A stretch of DNA of 22,930 nt from CAYGAW01 sp964492135 (GCA_964492135.1 CAZBJW010000042.1:1-22930); one strand, 5' to 3'. Shown: positions 7,415 to 16,455, counted from the stretch's first letter. Notes: generated by a model not told the origin, from the letters alone. Numbers and translations are program-made.

Positions 7415-8386
7415 ATGGGGGCCAGGCTACTGGAAGTCCAGGACCTCAAGACCTATTTTGTCAGGAAGAGCTGGGTACTGAAGGCCGTAGACGGCGTAAG
7501 CTTCCACGTTGACGAAAACGAGACTCTGGGCCTGGTAGGCGAGTCGGGATGTGGCAAGACCATCTCCTGCCTTTCCATACTAAGGCTGGTGCCGAAACCC
7601 GGTCGCATCCTCAGCGGGAGAATACTCTTTGAAGGCCAAGACCTCCTGGCCATGAGTGAGAAGAGGATGCAAAAGATCCGTGGTGAGAAGATCTCCATGG
7701 TTTTGCAGGATCCCATGACTTCTCTGAATCCGGTGTTCACCATAGGCGACCAGATCGCGGAATCGATAGCTACCCACTTGAAGCTCAAGGGAGATGACTT
7801 GATTGCCAAGGTCATAGAGACTTTGGGTCTGGTGCGGATCTCGTCGCCTGAGACGCGCATCAATGCCTACCCTCACCAGATGAGTGGCGGGATGAAGCAA
7901 AGAGTGGTAGGGGCGATCTCTATGTCCTGCCGGCCTCGGTTGCTGATCGCTGACGAGCCAACAACCTCTCTCGACGTCACCATCCAGGCTCAGTATCTGG
8001 AGCTTCTCAAGGACCTTCAGCGCGAGTTCGGCATGTCGCTTGTCTTCATCACGCATGACTTCGGCATTGTCGCCAATATGTGTGATCGAGTGGCCGTGAT
8101 GTACGCGGGACAGATAGTGGAAAGCGCGCCGGTGAGGGACATTTTCTACAGGCCCGCTCACCCTTACACAGCGGCTCTGCTCAGGGCGGTTCCCAGACTA
8201 GAAACGAAAGTAGACAGACTCACCTCCATCCCGGGTCAGCCACCACGCCTCGATCAGTTGCCGACTGGTTGCAGATTCGCTCCTCGCTGTGCGCGAGCAG
8301 ATGACCTGTGCGTACAAGATGAGCCTCCTCTCTTGGCGGTCGATGACAGCCACTATTCCAAATGCTGGCATCGCCTCAAGCCATGA
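7415..8386 (+). CDS. ABC transporter ATPase, DppD/OppD-like
   Basis: Second nucleotide-binding subunit, 323 residues, starting MGARLLEVQDLKTYF after AAAGGA. Walker A GESGCGKT is at 42-49, signature MSGGMKQR at 156-163, Walker B LLIADEP at 176-182, and the D-loop is a normal SLD. Four cysteines in the C-terminal extension (286, 292, 299, 317) have C-x5-C-x6-C-x17-C spacing, the same as in the DppF-like partner; in some OppD/DppD structures this motif holds an iron-sulfur cluster (family knowledge). It ends 12 bases before the next start, so the MmgE/PrpD gene is likely co-transcribed with the transporter. Confidence 0.93.
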   Translation: MGARLLEVQDLKTYFVRKSWVLKAVDGVSFHVDENETLGLVGESGCGKTISCLSILRLVPKPGRILSGRILFEGQDLLAMSEKRMQKIRGEKISMVLQDPMTSLNPVFTIGDQIAESIATHLKLKGDDLIAKVIETLGLVRISSPETRINAYPHQMSGGMKQRVVGAISMSCRPRLLIADEPTTSLDVTIQAQYLELLKDLQREFGMSLVFITHDFGIVANMCDRVAVMYAGQIVESAPVRDIFYRPAHPYTAALLRAVPRLETKVDRLTSIPGQPPRLDQLPTGCRFAPRCARADDLCVQDEPPLLAVDDSHYSKCWHRLKP

Positions 8387-8397
8387 GGGATCAATGA

Positions 8398-9771
8398 ATG
8401 AACGAATCGCTGATTCTCGCGGAAAACGTAGCCCATATCAGTTACGATGACCTAGCGGGGCGAGCCATAGATGCTGCCAGGAGGAGCTTCCTGGATGCCA
8501 TAGGCGTGACGCTCGCCGCCGGCACGCTCGGCGAGGGTTGCCAAGCTTTTGTTGACCTGGCCACGGCGGGAGGTGGAAGAGAGGAAAGTACAATTCTGGG
8601 TTTCGGAGCCAAGGCACCGGCGGTGATGGCGGCATTTGCCAACGGTTCGATGGCCCATGCTCTGGACTTCGAGGATGTTCACGACAGAGCACCTGTCCAT
8701 CCTAATGCGGCTACCATTCCTGCCGCTCTTGCCGTTGCCGAATCTATCGGTGATGTGAGCGGCAGGGTATTTCTCACTGCCATCATTCTCGGCACCGATC
8801 TGGTATGCAGGTTAGGCCTTGCTCTGAATGAAGATCCTATCAAGTATGGTTGGTACATCCCACCAATCCTGGGGGCCTTTGGCGCGACTGCGGCGGCCTG
8901 CAAGCTGTTGAACCTCACGGAGGGCCAGATACTAGATGCCTTCTCTCTGACCCTGTGCCAGGCCACGTGCAGCGCAGAGCTGACACAGAGCCCTCGTTCG
9001 GTGGTCAGATCGATACGGGACGCCTTTTCGGCAAAGGCAGGTGTGTTATCTGCCCTCTTGGCCGCCAAGGGTGTCTCCGGTTTCACGCAGGTTATCGAAG
9101 GTGACGCGGGGCTTTTCAGCCTGTATGCGAGAGGCAACTGGGATCCGGTTGTGCTGACGAACGACCTGGGCCGGACTTTTGAGGGCGCCAATGTGAGCTT
9201 CAAGCCGTGGCCGAGTTGCAGGGGCACCCATTCCTACATCGATGCGGTTCTGCAGATCCTGGAAGAGTATAGCCTCAAGCCGAGCGAGGTAAAGGGAATC
9301 AAGCTCATCGTCAGTCCGGTGAACAAGATGCTCTGTGAGCCTCTGGAAAGCAAGCAGCGCCCGGCAACGGCCATAGATGCCAAGTTCAGTCTACCCTTTG
9401 TCGTAGCTACGGCCTTGCTCCACGGAAGGGTGAATCTGGATGATTTCGCTCCTGAGGCGTTGGCGGACCTAGAGGCGCTGGAGCTTGCCCGGAAGGCCAC
9501 CTATGAGGTTGACCCTGGACTGACTCTGAAGGAGGCGGTGCGAGGCTCCGTCCAGATAGACACAAGCAACGGCACTCTGTCAAAGACTGTCGATCTACCT
9601 TATGGCCACCCTCAGAATCCAATCAACCAGGAGGCGCTGGTTTCGAAATTCATGGATTGCGCCCAGCACTCAGCTCAAGGGATCTCCGAGAAGAGATTGA
9701 ATGAAGTCGTGGAGTTGATAACAAACCTGGAGCAAGTCGAAGACGTTCGTGAGCTCACAGACCGTCTATAG
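8398..9771 (+). CDS. MmgE/PrpD family protein (2-methylcitrate dehydratase-like)
   Basis: A 457-residue member of the MmgE/PrpD family, whose characterised members are 2-methylcitrate dehydratase and cis-aconitate decarboxylase. They are metal-free lyases acting on polycarboxylic acids. Visible motifs: MAHALDFEDVHD at 85-96 followed by HPN at 101-103, the GAFGATAAACKLL helix, AFSAKAGVLSALLAAKGVSGF, and FKPWPSCRGTH preceding the lid region. GAGGGA precedes the start. The gene sits directly behind the transporter (12-base gap), so its substrate probably derives from the imported compound. The family is functionally broad and many members are uncharacterised, so no reaction is assigned. Confidence 0.9.
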   Translation: MNESLILAENVAHISYDDLAGRAIDAARRSFLDAIGVTLAAGTLGEGCQAFVDLATAGGGREESTILGFGAKAPAVMAAFANGSMAHALDFEDVHDRAPVHPNAATIPAALAVAESIGDVSGRVFLTAIILGTDLVCRLGLALNEDPIKYGWYIPPILGAFGATAAACKLLNLTEGQILDAFSLTLCQATCSAELTQSPRSVVRSIRDAFSAKAGVLSALLAAKGVSGFTQVIEGDAGLFSLYARGNWDPVVLTNDLGRTFEGANVSFKPWPSCRGTHSYIDAVLQILEEYSLKPSEVKGIKLIVSPVNKMLCEPLESKQRPATAIDAKFSLPFVVATALLHGRVNLDDFAPEALADLEALELARKATYEVDPGLTLKEAVRGSVQIDTSNGTLSKTVDLPYGHPQNPINQEALVSKFMDCAQHSAQGISEKRLNEVVELITNLEQVEDVRELTDRL

Positions 9772-9900
9772 GTCATGGTTCCACCGCTGGCTAGCGATGA
9801 GGGACCGCGCGAGCGAGGCTGGGTCGTATGTGCGTCTTGTTCGGGGTGGAACGCTGAGTAGCGTATACGGGAGCGGTGCTCTTCTCTAGAAAGAGACAAA

Positions 9901-11451
9901 ATGCAGACTCTGAGAGAGATAATCAGCGATAATGCTCGAAAACACGCGGACAAGGCTGCTTTTGTCTTCAAAAACAGAAGCTATACGTTCGGCCAGGTCA
10001 ATCGAAGGATCAACAGCCTCCTAAACGCCCTGACGGATCTGGGGGTGCAGAAGGGAGACCGGGTGGGGATACTGGCCTATAACTGCCCGCAGTACTTCGA
10101 GGTCTTCGGTTTAGCCAAGGCCGGCAGGGTCTGCGTGCCGCTGAATTTCAGGTCTGTAGGCAGAGAGCTCGCCTACCTGATCAACAGCTCCGGGATCAAC
10201 ACCCTGATCCTGGAGAGCGATTTCGTGGATGTAGTCAACTCTATCCGCCATGAACTTGATGCGGTCAGGAATCTCATCTGCCTTGATGCAGAGGTGGAGG
10301 GCATGACGAACTACGAGGAGTTGATAACCAGTTCTCCTTCCAGCGAGCCAGTGGACGGGGTGGCTGTGGAAGACCCAGCAGCTCTGTACTATACCAGTGG
10401 CACAACCGGATACCCCAAGGGCGCCACTCACACCCACAAGAGTCTGATGGCGGAGATTGGGATACACCGCGGCAGGTTTGGCTCTGACGACATCGTCCTG
10501 TGTGTGATGCCTTTCTTTCACGTTGGCGGCTCTGCGGCCCACCTATTCCCTGCTTATGCCTACGGCGCTACAAGTGTGATCCACAATACATTCAATGAGA
10601 CTGAAGTACTTGACGCGATAGAAAGGCAGAAGATCACCTACGTTGGTTTGGTGCCGGCAATGATCATCCGGCTCCTTGAACATCCAGACTTGGATCGATA
10701 TGACCTCAGCAGCTTGCGCACCATCATGTATGTGGGAGCCCCGATGCCTCTGGATGCCTTGAGGAGAGGACTTGAGCGTTTCGGCGAGGTCTTCATCCAG
10801 TTGTTCGGGCAGACCGAGACCCTGAACGTGTCTGTGATGGAGAAAGAAGAGCACACGCTGGAGGGCTCAGAGAAGGAACTCAGGAGGTTGGGGTCCGCGG
10901 GTAGGCCACTGGGGACCGGCGAGGTGAGAATCGTTGATGATCAAGGCCATGACGTTCCCCTGGGAGAGGCCGGGGAGATCTTGGCCCACAGCGACAGAAT
11001 GATGACCGGATACTGGAGAAAGCCTCAGGAGACAGCAGAGACCATTAGAGACGGCTGGCTTCATACGGGTGACGTAGGTAGGATGGATGAGGATGGCTAT
11101 ATCTATCTGGTGGACAGAAAGAAGGACATGATCATCAGCGGAGGAGAGAACATCTACTCTCGAGAGGTAGAGGAGGTCTTGTACACACACCCCGTCGTCT
11201 TGGAGGCAGCGGTCGTGCGGGTTCCCGACGAGAAGTGGGGTGAATCCGTCAAGGCCGTGGTCGTGCTCAAGGACGGGGCCGAAACCTCGGAGGAAGAGAT
11301 CACTGATTTCTGCAAGGAGCATCTGGCCGGCTACAAGAAGCCACGATCGGTGGAGTTTCGAGAGAGCCTGCCCAAGACCGGCAGCGGCAAGATCAAGAAG
11401 GGCGAGATCAGGGAGGAGTACTGGAAAGGTCAAGAGAGGAGGATTCACTGA
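9901..11451 (+). CDS. AMP-forming acyl-CoA synthetase (class I adenylate-forming)
   Basis: Activates a carboxylic acid as acyl-AMP and transfers it to CoA. The 516 residues match the family. The ATP-binding P-loop YTSGTTGYPKG is at 164-174, the A7 motif GWLHTGD at 385-391, the hinge DRKKDMIISGGENI follows, and the A8 catalytic Lys is K497 in KTGSGK (492-497). FFHVGG and QLFGQTE segments line the usual acid pocket. The acid cannot be predicted: medium-chain, aromatic and small branched acids are all used by relatives. The start has only a weak AAAGAGA ribosome site, partly tucked into a small hairpin (TCTCT 9883-9887 with AGAGA 9892-9896). The GRE activase gene follows after 50 bases. Confidence 0.93.
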   Translation: MQTLREIISDNARKHADKAAFVFKNRSYTFGQVNRRINSLLNALTDLGVQKGDRVGILAYNCPQYFEVFGLAKAGRVCVPLNFRSVGRELAYLINSSGINTLILESDFVDVVNSIRHELDAVRNLICLDAEVEGMTNYEELITSSPSSEPVDGVAVEDPAALYYTSGTTGYPKGATHTHKSLMAEIGIHRGRFGSDDIVLCVMPFFHVGGSAAHLFPAYAYGATSVIHNTFNETEVLDAIERQKITYVGLVPAMIIRLLEHPDLDRYDLSSLRTIMYVGAPMPLDALRRGLERFGEVFIQLFGQTETLNVSVMEKEEHTLEGSEKELRRLGSAGRPLGTGEVRIVDDQGHDVPLGEAGEILAHSDRMMTGYWRKPQETAETIRDGWLHTGDVGRMDEDGYIYLVDRKKDMIISGGENIYSREVEEVLYTHPVVLEAAVVRVPDEKWGESVKAVVVLKDGAETSEEEITDFCKEHLAGYKKPRSVEFRESLPKTGSGKIKKGEIREEYWKGQERRIH

Positions 11452-11501
11452 ACCTCCTTCTTAGTGCAACCGAGGAGATAGGCAAGGGAGTACCTATTGA
11501 C

Positions 11502-12428
11502 ATGACAGGTGCAGGGGACATAGCGGGAGTGGTTTTCAACATCCAACGCTACTCGATCCACGATGGGCCGGGAATTCGAACCACAGCATTCCTCAAGGGG
11601 TGTCCCCTGCGGTGTCCGTGGTGCCAAAACCCCGAGTCGCAGATCATGCGACCGGAGATCTTCTTTGTGGGTGAGAACTGTGCCGGATGCGGAGCCTGTG
11701 CGCAGGCTTGTCCGCAGGGGGCCATCGAAGTCTCCGAGGGGCGAGCGAGGACAGACAGAGCACTGTGCATTGGTTGCGGCAAGTGCACTGAAGTGTGTCC
11801 CAATGAGGCGAGAAACCTCATGGGTAGTCATGCCACCGCCCAGGAGGTCTTCCAAGAGCTCGCCGCGGACGACATTTTCTACCAAAGGTCTGGGGGCGGC
11901 GTCACCCTGAGCGGCGGTGAGCCGTTGATGCAGCCTGAGTTTGCCGCGGCCGTGCTCAGGCTTTCCCGGGAAGCCTCCATACACACGGCACTGGATACCT
12001 GCGGATACGCCCCTTGGGACACTGTGCAGCGCGTGCTGGGGTATGTTGACCTCGTGCTATACGATTTCAAACACATGGACCCGACAGAACACGAGAGGTA
12101 CACTGGGGTATCCAACGAACTAATCCTAGAAAACGCGAAGAGGATTCGTCATGAGCTGGCCATTCCCATGCTTGCTCGGGTACCAGTGATACCGGGTTAC
12201 AATGACGCTGCGCAGAACTTGGTGGCGACTGCTCGATTCATAGCCACAGAGCTCGGGGATTCAACCACGGTTCACCTTCTTCCGTACCATCGACTGGGCG
12301 AGACCAAACGCGAGAGAATGGAGCAGCAGGACAAGTCCATTGCCGCCCAGCCACCGAGTGAAGAACAAATGGAAGAAACGACAGAGGTTTTCGAATCGCT
12401 TGGCTTGGAGGTTCACTTGGGCGGATAG
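11502..12428 (+). CDS. Glycyl-radical enzyme activating protein (radical SAM)
   Basis: Radical SAM enzyme that abstracts hydrogen from the conserved Gly of the partner GRE, encoded 52 bases downstream. In the 308 residues the SAM-cluster motif C-x3-C-x2-C is at C34, C38 and C41, preceded by IQRYSIHDGPGIRT. A ferredoxin-like insert with two 4Fe-4S sets follows (C60/63/66/70 and C89/92/95/99), the type found in activases of dehydratase, decarboxylase and fumarate-adding GREs but not in PflA of pyruvate formate-lyase. The GGEPL motif and YDFKHMD are present. AAGGGAG precedes the start. Close pairing with the GRE makes the role secure even though the GRE substrate is unknown. Confidence 0.95.
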   Translation: MTGAGDIAGVVFNIQRYSIHDGPGIRTTAFLKGCPLRCPWCQNPESQIMRPEIFFVGENCAGCGACAQACPQGAIEVSEGRARTDRALCIGCGKCTEVCPNEARNLMGSHATAQEVFQELAADDIFYQRSGGGVTLSGGEPLMQPEFAAAVLRLSREASIHTALDTCGYAPWDTVQRVLGYVDLVLYDFKHMDPTEHERYTGVSNELILENAKRIRHELAIPMLARVPVIPGYNDAAQNLVATARFIATELGDSTTVHLLPYHRLGETKRERMEQQDKSIAAQPPSEEQMEETTEVFESLGLEVHLGG

Positions 12429-12480
12429 GCCGCGAGTTCCGTCATCGTCCGCGGACCGCGGCACGGTGTGAGGAATCAGC

Positions 12481-14883
12481 ATGAACGAGCGCGTGCAGCG
12501 ATTGAAGGCTAAGCTTCAGGTAGAGAGGTATCCGATCTGCGTGGAGAAGGCCCGTCTGGTCATGGAGTCGTACAGACAGACGGAGGGGCTCCCGCAGGTT
12601 GTAAGAAGGGCCAACGCGACCGCGCACTACCTGGACCACAAGACCATCTTCATTGAAGATGATGAACTGATCGTGGGCAACATCGCCAGCAAACCGATGG
12701 GGCTAGAGGCAGGTTCTCTTGGGCCCACCTGGCCCGAAGATGACATGGAGGAACTGAGGGAGGCTGGCCTCGACATCTCCCGAGAGGATGAAGCCCTGTT
12801 GAGGTCCATGGATGACTACTGGAAGGGCCAAGGCAGGACTCTGGACGAGAGGCAAGGACAGTTCTACGATGACCAGAGGTTGTGGCCCTTCATTCAATCA
12901 GGAATCCTCTGTCCGCCCTGGAAGGACAAAGAGGAAGGGAGAGGGACCGGCGCTGCTGGCGTGGGCTGGGGCCTGGGTCTGGGCCTGAGCCTGATCGTGG
13001 TAGACTACGCCAAAGTGCTGAACGAAGGGCTCAACAGCATAATAGAGGATGCAGAAGAAGAGCTCAGGAACTTGAGGTTCACAAGTGCTGATGCTGTCAA
13101 GAAGGGGGATTTCCTCAAGTCGGTGATTGTCGCCAACAAGGCCATCATTCGCATCGCCCATCGCTTCGCGGACCTCGCGGCGGACATGGCGTCGACCGAA
13201 ACAGACGGTGTGCGGAAGAAGGAGCTGGAGCGGATAGCGGAAACCTGTCACCGGGTACCAGGTAACCCCGCGAGGACGTTCCAAGAGGCCGTACAATCTT
13301 TCTGGTTCATCTGGGCCATGATCGCCAGCGGCACGACGCCCGGTGGCAGATTCGACCAGTTCATGTACCCCTTCTACGGGGAGGACAGGGAACAGGGCAG
13401 GATCACGGACGAAGAGGTGCTGGAGTTGTTGGAGTGTCTCCGCATAAAGGTCATGCAGCTAAACTTCGTCGGGGGCGGCAAGCTACAGCGGCAGAAATGG
13501 GCAGGTATGGCCAGGTGGCACAACTGGGTTATTGGCGGTCTGACGCCCGAAGGTGAGGACGCCACCAACGAGCTGTCCTACCTTTTCCTTGAAGCAGCAC
13601 GAGACTGCCAGACCCCTCATCATACCATAACCATCAGGGTCCACGACGAGACGCCCGAAGACCTGATGCTGAAAGCACTGGAAGTCGTCAAGACGGGGAT
13701 TGGGATGCCGGCCTTCGTCGGAGACAAGTCCTACATCGAGTACCTGGTCAGCCAGGGTGTGACCCTTCGAGAGGCGAGGGACTACGCGTTGGCTGGGTGT
13801 CTGGATGTCAACATCCCGGGCAAGTCGCGCATCAACGCCTTCGGCATGTTCATTGCACCGCTTGTCTTTGAGGTCACCATGAACAACGGAGTCGAACCAC
13901 GGACTGGCAGGCAACTCGGGCCCAAGAGCGGAGATTTCGAGAACTTTGAGACCTTCGACGACTTCATGGGAGCATTCAAGGAACAGCTTGGCTATTTCAT
14001 GGGTTTGGCCGCGGAGGAGCACAACATCCTCTTACAAGCGCAGAGTGAGCTCTTCCCCGACGCCGTGCATTCTGCATTGATGGTGGACGCGATCAAGGTG
14101 GGCCGGGATGCCTTGGACCGGACCCTGCCCTTCGAGAACGGTTCGGCTCTGAACGTGGTGGGGATGGTCAACGTCGCTGACTCCATGGCAGCGGTGAAGA
14201 AACTGGTCTTCGATGAGAAGAAGGTCACCAAGAAGCAGCTAAAGGCTGCTCTCAAGGTGAACTGGCAGGGGGACGGCTACGAAGAGATCCGGAAGATGTG
14301 TCTGAGCGCTCCGAAGTACGGTAACGGCGATCCCTATGTCGACGCCATCGCTGCAGACCTTTACCAGTTCTGGGCTGACACCGCGCTCACTTTTCCCACC
14401 ATCTGGGGCGGAACGACGAAGCCGACAGGAATCTCCATTACCGCCCATGCACCGGGCGGAGCGTTGACCGGAGCGACGCCAGATGGCAGATACGCCGGTG
14501 AGACTCTGGCCGATGGGACAATGTCGCCTGCACAAGGCAGAGATACTCACGGGCCCACAGCGGTGCTGAGAAGTGCCATGGCTGTAGATCAGGTACCCTT
14601 CCAGGCCACGTTGCTGAATATGAAGTTCCCTCCATCGGCCTTGAAGAGCACAGAGGACCTTAGGAAGCTATCGAGTCTCATCAAAACCTACTTCAGCTTC
14701 GGTGGGAAGCACGTTCAATTCAACGTCATCGACGGGGAGACCTTGCTGGAGGCGCAGAAGCATCCGGAGAGATACCGTGATCTCATCATCAGGGTGGCGG
14801 GCTACAGTGCTTACTTCGTGCAACTGACAAAGAGCGTGCAAGACGAGATCATCGCCCGCACCCAGCATGAGTTGATGGCGTAG
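12481..14883 (+). CDS. Glycyl radical enzyme, PFL2/dehydratase-decarboxylase class, substrate unknown
   Basis: An 800-residue glycyl radical enzyme. The radical site is RVAGY at 771-775 with Gly774, 26 residues from the C-terminus. The thiyl Cys is Cys440 in ALAGCLDVNIPGKS. Other GRE landmarks are GGRFDQFMYPFY, APKYGNGDPYVD, DGTMSPAQGRD and GPTAVL, and the N-terminus resembles ICVEKARLVMESY of class members. Two details are unusual. The residue two after the thiyl Cys is Asp442, where dehydratases and arylacetate decarboxylases commonly have Glu. The segment after EGRGTGAAG is a Gly/Leu-rich hydrophobic run (VGWGLGLGLSLIVV). Length and class exclude pyruvate formate-lyase proper, which has adjacent Cys-Cys at the active site. 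Reaction could be dehydration, decarboxylation, or C-N or C-S cleavage; fumarate addition is not excluded. Confidence 0.93.
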   Translation: MNERVQRLKAKLQVERYPICVEKARLVMESYRQTEGLPQVVRRANATAHYLDHKTIFIEDDELIVGNIASKPMGLEAGSLGPTWPEDDMEELREAGLDISREDEALLRSMDDYWKGQGRTLDERQGQFYDDQRLWPFIQSGILCPPWKDKEEGRGTGAAGVGWGLGLGLSLIVVDYAKVLNEGLNSIIEDAEEELRNLRFTSADAVKKGDFLKSVIVANKAIIRIAHRFADLAADMASTETDGVRKKELERIAETCHRVPGNPARTFQEAVQSFWFIWAMIASGTTPGGRFDQFMYPFYGEDREQGRITDEEVLELLECLRIKVMQLNFVGGGKLQRQKWAGMARWHNWVIGGLTPEGEDATNELSYLFLEAARDCQTPHHTITIRVHDETPEDLMLKALEVVKTGIGMPAFVGDKSYIEYLVSQGVTLREARDYALAGCLDVNIPGKSRINAFGMFIAPLVFEVTMNNGVEPRTGRQLGPKSGDFENFETFDDFMGAFKEQLGYFMGLAAEEHNILLQAQSELFPDAVHSALMVDAIKVGRDALDRTLPFENGSALNVVGMVNVADSMAAVKKLVFDEKKVTKKQLKAALKVNWQGDGYEEIRKMCLSAPKYGNGDPYVDAIAADLYQFWADTALTFPTIWGGTTKPTGISITAHAPGGALTGATPDGRYAGETLADGTMSPAQGRDTHGPTAVLRSAMAVDQVPFQATLLNMKFPPSALKSTEDLRKLSSLIKTYFSFGGKHVQFNVIDGETLLEAQKHPERYRDLIIRVAGYSAYFVQLTKSVQDEIIARTQHELMA

Positions 14884-14888
14884 CCGAG

Positions 14889-14913
14889 CGACCCCTGGCG
14901 CACCGGGAGGTCG
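14889..14913 (+). terminator. Strong hairpin just after the GRE stop codon
   Basis: CGACC-CCTGG, tetraloop CGCA, then CCGGG-A-GGTCG forms a 10-pair stem with one G-T pair and one bulged A, starting 6 bases after the TAG. No T-run follows, so it may protect the GRE message 3' end rather than stop transcription. Confidence 0.4.
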
Positions 14914-15018
14914 GCACGTCTTCGCTCAAGGCGCCTGCTATCTTCGCACGGATGTCTCTGAGCGCCTGTCTGGTACATGCTCGAGATGAACTAGCGAAAA
15001 GAAAAGCGAGCATCACAA

Positions 15019-16149
15019 ATGCCTGAAGACATCGTGTTGTATGCCGTTGGCGACATAGCTCTCGATAGGGAAGACCCTGCATCCATTTTCCAGCACGTCG
15101 CGGGCGTGCTCAATGCCGGCGATCTGGCCTTCTGCCAGCTTGAAGCCGTCCTTTCGGAGCGAGGCACCCCTCTGCCCCAGGCCAGGCTTCCCTGCCGGGG
15201 CCATCCCAACATAGCTCGGGCCCTCGAAGAGGCCGGGTTTGATGTCGTCTCGTTCGCCAGCAACCACTGTATGGATTGGGGACGCGAGGCCTTTCTGGAC
15301 ACGATTTGCGTTCTGGAACAAGAGGGGTTGTCTGTGGTGGGCGTGGGCAGGGATATCCAAGAAGCTCGAAAGCCGACGATTGCTGATTGCAGGGGCACGC
15401 GCATAGCATTCCTGGCCTACAACTCGATCTTACCCCAGGGGTACTGGGCTGACGTCAACAGACCGGGCTGTGTCCCGATGAGAGGGCTGACCCTCTATGA
15501 GCAGGTTGAGCACGATCAACCGGGCACCCCTTGCCGGGTGCATACTTTTCCCCACCGGGATGACCTCAGGGCGATGGTGGATGACATTGTGGACGCCAAG
15601 TCCCGAGCCGATGTGGCCGTGGTGTCGATGCACTGGGGTATTCACTTCATCCCTGCCGTCTTGGCTGAATACCAGAGGGACGTCGCTCGAGCAGCAATCG
15701 AAGCTGGAGCCGATCTGATACTGGGCACTCACGCGCACATACTCAAGGGCATTGAGGTATACGCGGGCAAGGTCATCTTCTACAGTCTCTGCAATTTCGC
15801 ACTAGACCTCCGTGCTCCCAAGGAGTTGCTCGAGAGTCCGCAGCACCGAGAGATCGAGAAACTGAATCCCGATTGGCACCCCGACCCTGAATACCCGACC
15901 TACTTCATGCCCCCTGACTCACGGAAGACGATCATCGCCAAGTGTACCATCGCCGATGGACGGATCAAGCGCGTCTCGTTCTTGCCTGTCTACATCAACA
16001 AGCAGTCTCAGCCCGAAGTCCTGGTCTCGTCGGATCAGCGCTTTGGCGAAGTAGTCGGATACATGGAGGAGATCACCAGCGACCAAGGGCTGGAGACAGG
16101 GTACACTGTTCAGGGAGACGAAGTCGTCGTCCACGAGAGCTTTACATAG
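15019..16149 (+). CDS. CapA family protein (poly-gamma-glutamate biosynthesis-type, metallophosphatase-like fold)
   Basis: A 376-residue PGA_cap/CapA-domain protein. Motifs in order: AVGDIALDRE near the N-terminus, SNHCMDWG at 81-88 (the usual form is NNHxxDxG), HWGIHF at 205-210, GTHAHILKGIE from 236, and YSLCNFALD at 255-263 (usually YSLGNF). These His/Asp/Asn residues form the putative metal centre of the calcineurin-like fold. Members take part in poly-gamma-glutamate capsule export, but many are uncharacterised. No signal peptide or membrane anchor is visible, so a cytoplasmic protein is likely. It lies between catabolic enzyme genes on the same strand and may have a different, metabolic role. 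The start has only a weak purine-rich site (AAGCGAG). Confidence 0.85.
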   Translation: MPEDIVLYAVGDIALDREDPASIFQHVAGVLNAGDLAFCQLEAVLSERGTPLPQARLPCRGHPNIARALEEAGFDVVSFASNHCMDWGREAFLDTICVLEQEGLSVVGVGRDIQEARKPTIADCRGTRIAFLAYNSILPQGYWADVNRPGCVPMRGLTLYEQVEHDQPGTPCRVHTFPHRDDLRAMVDDIVDAKSRADVAVVSMHWGIHFIPAVLAEYQRDVARAAIEAGADLILGTHAHILKGIEVYAGKVIFYSLCNFALDLRAPKELLESPQHREIEKLNPDWHPDPEYPTYFMPPDSRKTIIAKCTIADGRIKRVSFLPVYINKQSQPEVLVSSDQRFGEVVGYMEEITSDQGLETGYTVQGDEVVVHESFT

Positions 16150-16398
16150 CCGTCGAGACCTATGGTGAGCGAGCCCGCCGTGCCGAGCCTCGAGCCGGGT
16201 GCCCACCTCGTCGTCCACATCTCCTCACCGATCGAGGCAGGGCGGGTGATCCCGACCTTGAGGGGAGCCGTATCATTAACGAGCCTGCCCCTCCGAGGTC
16301 GTCCTCTCTGTTATCACTTGATCGGCGTGCGAATAGGGCTGGAGAAGGACTCTGAGTGTCGATGTGCGGCTTATCGGATGGATGGAGGAGCACCTCAC
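16150..16398. other. Gap after the CapA-like gene; no convincing gene
   Basis: A frame stays open from 16162 to 16455 but its translation (MVSEPAVPSLEPG...) shows no family, and no ribosome site supports its start. The only good translation signal is GGAGGAG at 16384-16390, serving the short frame from 16399. Codon style changes across this gap (see findings). Confidence 0.5.
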
Positions 16399-16455
16399 AT
16401 GATTGAAGCAGGAGCTGCCGATCGCAGTCTACAGGGGCTCAGGGTCTGGCCATGA
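16399..16455 (+). CDS. Possible 18-residue leader peptide coupled to the next gene
   Basis: ATG at 16399 follows GGAGGAG with an 8-base spacer, the best Shine-Dalgarno arrangement in this part of the window. It reads MIEAGAADRSLQGLRVWP and stops at a TGA overlapping the next start as ATGA (16452-16455). The downstream gene itself has only a weak ribosome site, so translation by re-initiation from this leader is plausible. The peptide has no recognisable function and no attenuator-type codon run. It may equally be a chance frame. Confidence 0.4.
   Translation: MIEAGAADRSLQGLRVWP

Noticed and set aside
16162..16455. 97-codon + strand frame upstream of the HgdB-like gene
   Set aside because: No ribosome site at its start and no protein-like pattern; only its last 18 codons have a good translation signal, so only those are annotated.
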